Of a stretch of 5,106 nt of DNA, positions 1-4,318 are shown in pieces. Within the stretch, counting starts at the first letter, position 1, and every line of letters starts with the position of its first letter. Made by a program: the position numbers and the translations under genes. Location: assembly GCA_031254095.1 (NCBI GenBank), contig JAIRVC010000093.1:1-5106 (forward strand), in the 5' to 3' direction. The notes below the pieces were generated by a model, which had not been told where the DNA came from, ran no database searches, and saw only the letters and a list, made by a program, of their open reading frames with translations. Origin of the DNA: Acidobacteriota bacterium. Its GTDB lineage: Bacteria > Acidobacteriota > UBA6911.

Positions 1-19
1 GAAAGCCTTAAATCAATAG

Positions 20-38
20 CGTAGGGCAAAGCCCTACG
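20..38. repeat. Perfect 8-bp inverted repeat (hairpin)
   Basis: CGTAGGGC at 20-27 pairs exactly with GCCCTACG at 31-38 around an AAA loop. No T-run follows on either strand, so it is not a classical intrinsic terminator. It may be the end of a transcription unit outside the window or a small REP-like palindrome. The pairing is seen directly; the role is unknown. Confidence 0.6.
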
Positions 39-203
39 AAACGGATACCCCAATAATTCAAGCCCTGAAGGGGCGTAATCCTATCCCCACAACAAGTATC
101 GTTCATCGTATTCAACCTTGTATTTTTTCAAAAACACCAATAATTCATCCTGAAAAATTATATGTCAAAACGCTAAGGTATTAAAAAATCACACTTTTTA
201 GAT

Positions 204-303
204 GCGTCTGCCCTGTCCGGAGGTGCGAGACGAAACCCTATGAAATATCCGGGCTCAGTAACCGCCGATGGAGCGCAAAGCGCGGAACCGGCGGATGCGG
301 ACA
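204..303. other. Nested, mutually exclusive inverted repeats (possible structured leader)
   Basis: TGTCCG at 214-219 is the exact complement of CGGACA at 298-303 and could close a domain of about 90 nt. Inside it, CCGCCG at 262-267 pairs with CGGCGG at 289-294, enclosing GCGC-AAA-GCGC at 273-283. A competing local hairpin is also possible: CGTCT at 205-209 with AGACG at 228-232, with CCT/AGG (212-214/221-223) nested inside. Its arms overlap the long-range stem. I compared it by eye with cobalamin, TPP, c-di-GMP and molybdenum-cofactor riboswitches and found no convincing match, so no class is assigned. A repetitive element is an equally good explanation. Confidence 0.35.
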
Positions 304-315
304 AACCATACGCCC

Positions 316-334
316 CAACCCCCGTGAGGGGTTG
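316..334. repeat. 7-bp hairpin
   Basis: CAACCCC at 316-322 pairs exactly with GGGGTTG at 328-334 around a CGTGA loop. It lies about 190 bases before the gene at 522 and has no T-run behind it. It could be an attenuator arm or simply part of the repeat-like leader; nothing in the sequence decides this. Confidence 0.45.
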
Positions 335-418
335 AACAAGACTGTGTGCTTATAAAACTTCCTTACCAATAAATTCATTCCCGAAGTTATCCAAAAGATA
401 GTTCACGGCGAATTTTTC

Positions 419-449
419 TGATCACTGATCACTAGCCACTGACCACTGG
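419..449 (+). repeat. Heptamer tandem repeat, upstream copy
   Basis: Four 7-base units follow one another: TGATCAC, TGATCAC, TAGCCAC, TGACCAC, then a partial TGG. The consensus is T-R-R-Y-C-A-C. A related array lies in inverted orientation just behind the molybdopterin-subunit gene at 2930-2949; 17 of 19 bases match when one copy is reverse-complemented. The 3' end of the array merges into the candidate sigma-54 promoter, so the repeat could be a regulator site, an intergenic mobile repeat, or replication-slippage debris. Confidence 0.6.
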
Positions 450-462
450 GAAAAATGTTGCT
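447..462 (+). promoter_or_regulatory. Candidate sigma-54 (-24/-12) promoter
   Basis: TGG at 447-449 and TTGCT at 458-462 have exactly the spacing of the sigma-54 consensus TGGCAC-N5-TTGCW. The GG and GC invariant doublets are present, while part of the CAC element is not (GAA instead). It sits about 60 bases upstream of the start codon at 522, a normal distance. An alternative sigma-70 reading is TTGCTT at 458-463 with GATAAT at 480-485 (16-base spacer). Only one of the two needs to be real, and neither is proven. Confidence 0.35.
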
Positions 463-507
463 TCAATTTAATTTTTCGTGATAATGTCGCTATTTGATTA
501 ATATTTC

Positions 508-513
508 AGGAGG
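508..513 (+). promoter_or_regulatory. Shine-Dalgarno AGGAGG of the molybdopterin-subunit gene
   Basis: A full AGGAGG lies 8 bases before the ATG at 522. It fixes the start of this gene and indicates efficient translation. Confidence 0.9.
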
Positions 514-521
514 TAGCGGTT

Positions 522-2912
522 ATGGCCGATCTAGCGGGTGTAAACGGACAAAGAACAAACTTCAGAGTTGTAGGCAAGTCGAATCTTCCGGGCAGGCTGT
601 CCTGGGCGCAGGCGACCGGCGTAGCTAAATTCGGCGCTGATTACGCCGTCCACGACATGCTTCACGCCAAATATCTGCGAAGCCCTTACGCAAACGCGCG
701 CATAAGGTCGATTGACACAAAGAAGGCCAGGGCGATTCCCGGAGTTGTCGATATTATCACCTGGGAAGACCCCGATCTTATGGGCGCCGGAGGAATTACC
801 AATTACGCCGATTATGAAAGCATGGAGATCGGCGCGGTCGCCATTGCCGAAAGTGAGGATATTTGCGAAGAAGCATTGCGCGCGCTGGTTATAGACTGGG
901 AAGTATTTCCGCATGTCGTTGACGCGATGGACGGCAGAAAGCCCGATGCCCCGGTGATTCGTTCGTTTTACACTCCCGCGCCAAAGGGAGGCGCCGCGCC
1001 GAAAGCGGCCGCCGAGCCGCCGCCCGCGCCTGACGGAATGGGAGGTGTGGCCGTTAATCCTCCTAAAAAAGGGAACATATCTTTTTCCAATGTTTCCAAC
1101 AACTCCGGAGATATCCAGGCCGGTTTTAAGGAAGCCGACCAGATCATTGAGTACGACATCAACACCGCCGCGTTTTGCGGGCATATTCCCAGTCCGCTTG
1201 GGACCGTTGCCTGGTGGTTCGACGATCCGCTTAACGGGGAAGGGAAAAGCCTGCAAATTGAGGGTGTTCCATGGGGACACCGTTCGGTGTCCACCGCGAA
1301 CCGGGTTGCTGCCGACAAGGTTTTTCAGACATGCATGTTCACGGGCGGCAGATACTGCGACTGGGGCATCCGTAAAACGCAGCAGATCACGCCGGCTCTC
1401 GCCCGAAGGGTCGGGCGGCCCGTCAGGTGCGTCCAGGGCCGCGCCGATCAGTACGACTTCAGTCTGAACCAGCGCTATGTACATATGAAAATCGGTTTTA
1501 AGAACAACGGCCTGATTACGGCCATCGAAGATCTTTCCATAGCCGACGGCGGATCGACGGGAAACTCCCAATTTGGAACCACGATGGATCAGACCTATGG
1601 ACCCTACTACACGACTAAATGCAAAAACATAAAGCAGAACATGGAGGCGGTGGACAGCAATCGCGGCAAAATGTATTCCAGCGGCCAGCATAACCCAATG
1701 GGTTGGGATACCCTTATGGCTGGCCTGCATCTCATCGCGGAAAAACTCGGCAAGGATCCTATAGAGATCGCGACGCTGAACCTTCACGGGCCGACGTCGC
1801 AGGACGACCCCAATCCGGTGCCGAGCTTCGACGCCTGTGTCGCGGCTCTGAAAAATGATCTGAAGTGGAACTGGCACGCCGCGGGCGCGAGAAAACTGCC
1901 CGACGGCCGTATGCACGGAATAAGTTTTCGTTACAACCAGTGCCCGCGCCATTCCGTCGGAGGATATAACCCGAAACTTGAATACAGAGGCGGCACAATT
2001 TATCTTCCCTCCTCCGGCACGATTATCGGCCACTATGGTCTTGAGTGCAACGCCATGGTCGTCGCCGAGGAGCTTGGCCTTGAATACGAAAACATCCGCA
2101 TCGTCCACGACCACCATGAAACGTACAGACCCTTCGGCGGCGGCAGCGACGGTTCGACGGCTTCTTCCTGGTCAATGAAGGAGTGCGCCAACAAGCTGAA
2201 AAAGATGATTCTTGAAGCTGTGATCGAGGATGCCAATAACCCTCCCGCCGCCGGCTTTACGGGATCGCGCGGCGGCGGCGAAGCCAACCCCGCCGGGGCC
2301 AATCCGTTTAAAGGCTTAAAACCTGAAGACCTCGACATGGCGGGCGGCAGGGTCGTTGTAAAGGCTGATCCGTCTAAAGGGATGCCGCTTGGGCAGGCAT
2401 GCCGTGTCAATCTGTTCGCGACCTGCTCGGGCATCCGGCCTCCGACCGCGGTGTGGGCGACGCAGGGCAGAGAGCTTGACGTCATGAATATAGCCGTATG
2501 CGAAGTCGCCGTTGACGCGGAAACCGGAGAGGTGGAAGTACTTCGTTTCGCCGTTGTCGCCGATCCCGGCAAGGTTTTGCGCCCCACTTCGTTCGAAGGC
2601 CAGATCCATCAGGTAATGGATTTTAACGTCGGTTGCCAGCTCACGGAGGAATTCATCTACGACAGGAGCACCGGAGTGAGACTCAGCTCGAATATGCTTG
2701 AGTACAAAAAGGTCGGTATGCTTGATATGCCGCAGGTGGATCTGGTGACGCTGGAAACGCGGGGGAGCAACGCCTGCTATGGCGGAAGCGGCATAAGCCA
2801 TTCGCTGGCCAATACACACCTGGTGATTATGGCCATCCAAAACGCCATCAACAAATGGGTGGAATCTCCGGCGACTCCCGAAAAAGTCCTGAAGGCGCTC
2901 GGAAAGGCATAG
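522..2912 (+). CDS. Xanthine dehydrogenase family molybdopterin-binding subunit (divergent)
   Basis: 796 residues, close to the usual 750-800 for the large subunit of molybdenum hydroxylases, which normally hydroxylate or oxidise heterocycles, aldehydes or thioester-linked aromatics. The a/b-hammerhead domain covers about residues 30-135 (KFGADY, LRSPYANARI, PGVVDIIT). The molybdopterin-binding part follows from about 185: GDIQAGFKEAD near 196-206, GRPVRCVQGRADQYDF near 298-313, a LAEKLGKDP-like segment (LIAEKLGKDP, 404-413) and the glycine/serine motif FGGGSDGSTAS near 538-548. There are oddities. The usual GGGFGGK loop appears as GGRYCDWG (275-282). The C-terminal GE catalytic Glu motif is replaced by YGGSGISHS (753-761), with no Glu anywhere in 746-780. 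Pro/Ala/Gly-rich inserts lie at 152-183 and 574-596. No signal peptide is visible. No FeS or FAD subunit is adjacent in the window. Family membership is secure; substrate and catalytic competence are unknown. Confidence 0.9.
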   Translation: MADLAGVNGQRTNFRVVGKSNLPGRLSWAQATGVAKFGADYAVHDMLHAKYLRSPYANARIRSIDTKKARAIPGVVDIITWEDPDLMGAGGITNYADYESMEIGAVAIAESEDICEEALRALVIDWEVFPHVVDAMDGRKPDAPVIRSFYTPAPKGGAAPKAAAEPPPAPDGMGGVAVNPPKKGNISFSNVSNNSGDIQAGFKEADQIIEYDINTAAFCGHIPSPLGTVAWWFDDPLNGEGKSLQIEGVPWGHRSVSTANRVAADKVFQTCMFTGGRYCDWGIRKTQQITPALARRVGRPVRCVQGRADQYDFSLNQRYVHMKIGFKNNGLITAIEDLSIADGGSTGNSQFGTTMDQTYGPYYTTKCKNIKQNMEAVDSNRGKMYSSGQHNPMGWDTLMAGLHLIAEKLGKDPIEIATLNLHGPTSQDDPNPVPSFDACVAALKNDLKWNWHAAGARKLPDGRMHGISFRYNQCPRHSVGGYNPKLEYRGGTIYLPSSGTIIGHYGLECNAMVVAEELGLEYENIRIVHDHHETYRPFGGGSDGSTASSWSMKECANKLKKMILEAVIEDANNPPAAGFTGSRGGGEANPAGANPFKGLKPEDLDMAGGRVVVKADPSKGMPLGQACRVNLFATCSGIRPPTAVWATQGRELDVMNIAVCEVAVDAETGEVEVLRFAVVADPGKVLRPTSFEGQIHQVMDFNVGCQLTEEFIYDRSTGVRLSSNMLEYKKVGMLDMPQVDLVTLETRGSNACYGGSGISHSLANTHLVIMAIQNAINKWVESPATPEKVLKALGKA

Positions 2913-2930
2913 GGCCGCCTCACGGCGGCC
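2913..2930. terminator. GC hairpin directly after the stop codon
   Basis: GGCCGCC at 2913-2919 and GGCGGCC at 2924-2930 form a perfect 7-bp stem with loop TCAC, starting on the first base after the TAG at 2910-2912. No T-run follows, so it would be a poor intrinsic terminator alone. It may protect the 3' end of the mRNA or act together with the hairpin at 3011-3034. Confidence 0.5.
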
Positions 2931-2949
2931 AGTGGCTAGTGGCTAGTGA
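2930..2949 (-). repeat. Heptamer repeat, downstream copy (inverted)
   Basis: Read on the minus strand this is TCAC-TAGCCAC-TAGCCAC-TG, two full units plus flanking partial ones of the heptamer seen at 419-449. The two copies bracket the molybdopterin-subunit gene in opposite orientations about 2.5 kb apart. Seventeen of nineteen bases match between the aligned parts. Confidence 0.55.
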
Positions 2950-3010
2950 AATGAAGTTATAGGTGAGTGTTTCCTTGACTTTCAGGGAATGAATCTGACA
3001 TGAGGATAAC

Positions 3011-3034
3011 GGGGCGGTTTTCCCAAACCGCCCC
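3011..3034. terminator. 10-bp hairpin between convergent genes, likely bidirectional terminator
   Basis: GGGGCGGTTT at 3011-3020 pairs perfectly with AAACCGCCCC at 3025-3034 around a TCCC loop. It lies 20 bases beyond the stop codon of the minus-strand gene ending at 3055 and about 100 beyond the end of the plus-strand gene. The T content behind the stem is modest on both sides (GAATATTT on plus, GTTATCCT on minus), so termination is inferred mainly from the strong stem and its place between converging genes. Confidence 0.65.
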
Positions 3035-3054
3035 GAATATTTGCGACATCCGGG

Positions 3055-4197
3055 TTATGCAAGCAATCCTGCAGCTTCCTCCATGTTTTTAATAATCCGC
3101 ACGCCAAAGGGGCAGCGGTTCTCGCAGTTGCCGCAAGCGGTACACTCGCTTCCATTATGCGCAAGGCTGGAATAAGTTGAGCGTACGGACGGCGGAATAT
3201 CGTTAATATTCAGACGGGCAATATCCAGGCATTTATTGACGGAAGCTATGTCAATCTCCGCCGGGCAAGGCTGACAATGACTGCAATATACGCAGCTTCC
3301 CTTAAAATCATTCCGCACGGAGCCCAGTATTCCCGCGTAGTCACGTTCCGAATCATCGCTGTCAAAGTATCTGACGGCGTCAAGTACTTCACCGGATGTC
3401 TGGCACCCCAGCAGTACGCTGGCCACTGACGGCCTGGACAGTGCGTAGTGAATGCACTGCGGCGCCGTCAGCGGTTTGACAAATGGAGAATGTTCCGGGG
3501 AAAGAAGTTTTCCCGCTCCAAGCGTTTTCATCGCGGTAATGCCGATTTGCTTTTGTTCGCAGAGCTTGTACAGTTCGGCTCTTTCAGGGTCGATTCCCCG
3601 AAACAGTTCGGAAGAAATGCCTTTTTGAAAATGATCCAGAACATATTCATCCGGCGGCAGCATGTCAAACGCCGGATTTATGCTGAACATCAGCATTTCC
3701 GGAATTCCCGTATTAATTACTTTTATGGCTGTTCTGGGATTGTGAGAACTGAACCCTATATGCCCTATGTCGCCCTGTTTTTTAAGATGTTCGACATATT
3801 TAATAAAATCTGTTTCGAAAACATCGTTATAATCTTTTTCCGAGTCAATAAAAAACATCATTCCAAAATCAATATAGCCGCCGAATACGCGCAAAATATC
3901 CTCAAAATACTTTTTTACCGTGGGCATATCCCGGCTTATATCATACTGCTGTTTTATATCCGTGGATCCGATGTGCCCCTGTATCATCACCTGGCCGCGC
4001 CTGTTTCCTAAAGCTTTTGCGATATTTTCGCGGATTTCCCTGCCCGGCATGAACATATCAAAAATATTGACGCCGGATGAAAGCGCGGCGTCAACCGTTT
4101 CTTTGGCCTGTTCGTACGGCTTTCTGTCAAGGTGTTCGCAGCCAAGGCCAATTACGCTGACAAGCCGCCCTGTTCCGCCGAGTTTTCTGTATTCCAT
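3055..4197 (-). CDS. Aldo/keto reductase-fold protein with C-terminal 2x[4Fe-4S] domain
   Basis: 380 residues from the ATG at 4197, chosen because AGGGAG lies 7 bases before it; an in-frame ATG at 4260 would add 21 residues but lacks a clear ribosome site. The N-terminal part (about 1-290) reads as an AKR TIM barrel: MEYRKLGGTG at the start, SVIGLGCEHL, HLKKQGDIGHIGFSSHNP at 137-154, MFSINPAFD at 170-178 and TAMKTLGAGKLL at 221-232. The C-terminus carries two cysteine clusters, CVYCSHCQPCP (302-312) and CTACGNCENRCP (352-363), enough for two 4Fe-4S clusters as in the ferredoxin-bearing AKR subfamily. The canonical AKR tetrad is not recognisable: the Asp stays (D47), but the Tyr region reads MFMPGREIRENI, the Lys strand reads VMIQGHIGS, and the His strand reads YIDFGMMFFID. 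No signal peptide is visible, so it is probably a cytoplasmic electron-transfer or reductase protein. The substrate is unknown. Confidence 0.88.
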   Translation of the reverse strand: MEYRKLGGTGRLVSVIGLGCEHLDRKPYEQAKETVDAALSSGVNIFDMFMPGREIRENIAKALGNRRGQVMIQGHIGSTDIKQQYDISRDMPTVKKYFEDILRVFGGYIDFGMMFFIDSEKDYNDVFETDFIKYVEHLKKQGDIGHIGFSSHNPRTAIKVINTGIPEMLMFSINPAFDMLPPDEYVLDHFQKGISSELFRGIDPERAELYKLCEQKQIGITAMKTLGAGKLLSPEHSPFVKPLTAPQCIHYALSRPSVASVLLGCQTSGEVLDAVRYFDSDDSERDYAGILGSVRNDFKGSCVYCSHCQPCPAEIDIASVNKCLDIARLNINDIPPSVRSTYSSLAHNGSECTACGNCENRCPFGVRIIKNMEEAAGLLA

Positions 4198-4204
4198 ATT
4201 GATG

Positions 4205-4210
4205 CTCCCT
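4205..4210 (-). promoter_or_regulatory. Shine-Dalgarno AGGGAG of the AKR gene
   Basis: On the minus strand AGGGAG ends 7 bases before the ATG at 4197-4195. It decides for this start over the upstream in-frame ATG at 4260. Confidence 0.8.
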
Positions 4211-4306
4211 TTATGGATTTTTATGCCATGCGCCCGATTTTTGTTGCAATTTTGCTTCATTAAACTTTAGTATCGGATGATATCAAAAGTTGAATTTAAG
4301 TACAGT

Positions 4307-4311
4307 GGAGG
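4307..4311 (+). promoter_or_regulatory. Shine-Dalgarno GGAGG of the selenoprotein gene
   Basis: GGAGG lies 7 bases before the ATG at 4319 and selects it over the in-frame ATG at 4277, which would add 14 residues ahead of an otherwise typical signal peptide. Confidence 0.85.
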
Positions 4312-4318
4312 ATCAAGT

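Larger units (their letters stand above)
1..521. other. Non-coding upstream region with several hairpins
   Basis: I find no convincing gene in this stretch on either strand: there are no long open frames, and the only good ribosome binding site is the one serving the gene at 522. The region is mixed in composition. An AT-rich part spans roughly 110-200, GC-rich inverted repeats lie at 20-38, 204-303 and 316-334, a heptamer repeat at 419-449, and promoter-like sequence from 447. The 11-base word CCAATAATTCA occurs at 50-60 and 137-147, with a one-base-longer version (CCAATAAATTCA) at 366-377. It could be a long regulated leader, or the 3' flank of a gene outside the window plus repeat debris. 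Confidence 0.7.
4198..4318. promoter_or_regulatory. Divergent promoter region between AKR and selenoprotein genes
   Basis: These 121 AT-rich bases must hold the promoters of both divergent genes. The palindrome TTGCAA at 4244-4249 could act as a -35 element in both directions. On plus it would pair with TAGTAT at 4268-4273 (18-base spacer), and on minus with CATAAA about 18 bases beyond. Each hexamer matches consensus at only about 4 of 6 positions, so exact promoter placement is tentative. The shared region makes common regulation possible. Confidence 0.35.

Noticed and set aside
182..200. AT-only inverted repeat (TAAAAA...TTTTTA)
   Set aside because: A six-pair A/T stem in an AT-rich stretch is expected by chance and too weak to call a terminator.
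50..377. CCAATAATTCA repeats as a CRISPR or iteron array
   Set aside because: There are only two exact copies and one variant, 87 and about 230 bases apart, with no regular spacing or spacer structure.
531..2117. 528-codon open frame on the minus strand opposite the molybdopterin-subunit gene
   Set aside because: The encoded sequence resembles no family and has no ribosome binding site, while the plus strand carries clear domain motifs over the same bases. It is a codon-bias shadow.
2316..2840. Minus-strand open frame of 174 codons, and a similar one at 2033-2587
   Set aside because: Both are antisense to a recognised gene, are rich in Arg/Ser/Pro, and have no domain or ribosome site.
3448..4011. 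Plus-strand open frame of 187 codons, and a 116-codon one at 3920-4270
   Set aside because: They are antisense to the AKR gene, whose cysteine clusters and barrel motifs are unambiguous, and their translations look like random sequence.
4198..4260. ATG at 4260 as start of the AKR gene
   Set aside because: The extra 21 residues are Lys/Asn-rich and non-conserved in appearance; the ATG at 4197 has a good ribosome site and begins with the typical MEYRKLG.
4277..4318. ATG at 4277 as start of the selenoprotein
   Set aside because: It lacks a Shine-Dalgarno sequence and would place 14 extra residues before the signal peptide; the ATG at 4319 has GGAGG at 7 bases.
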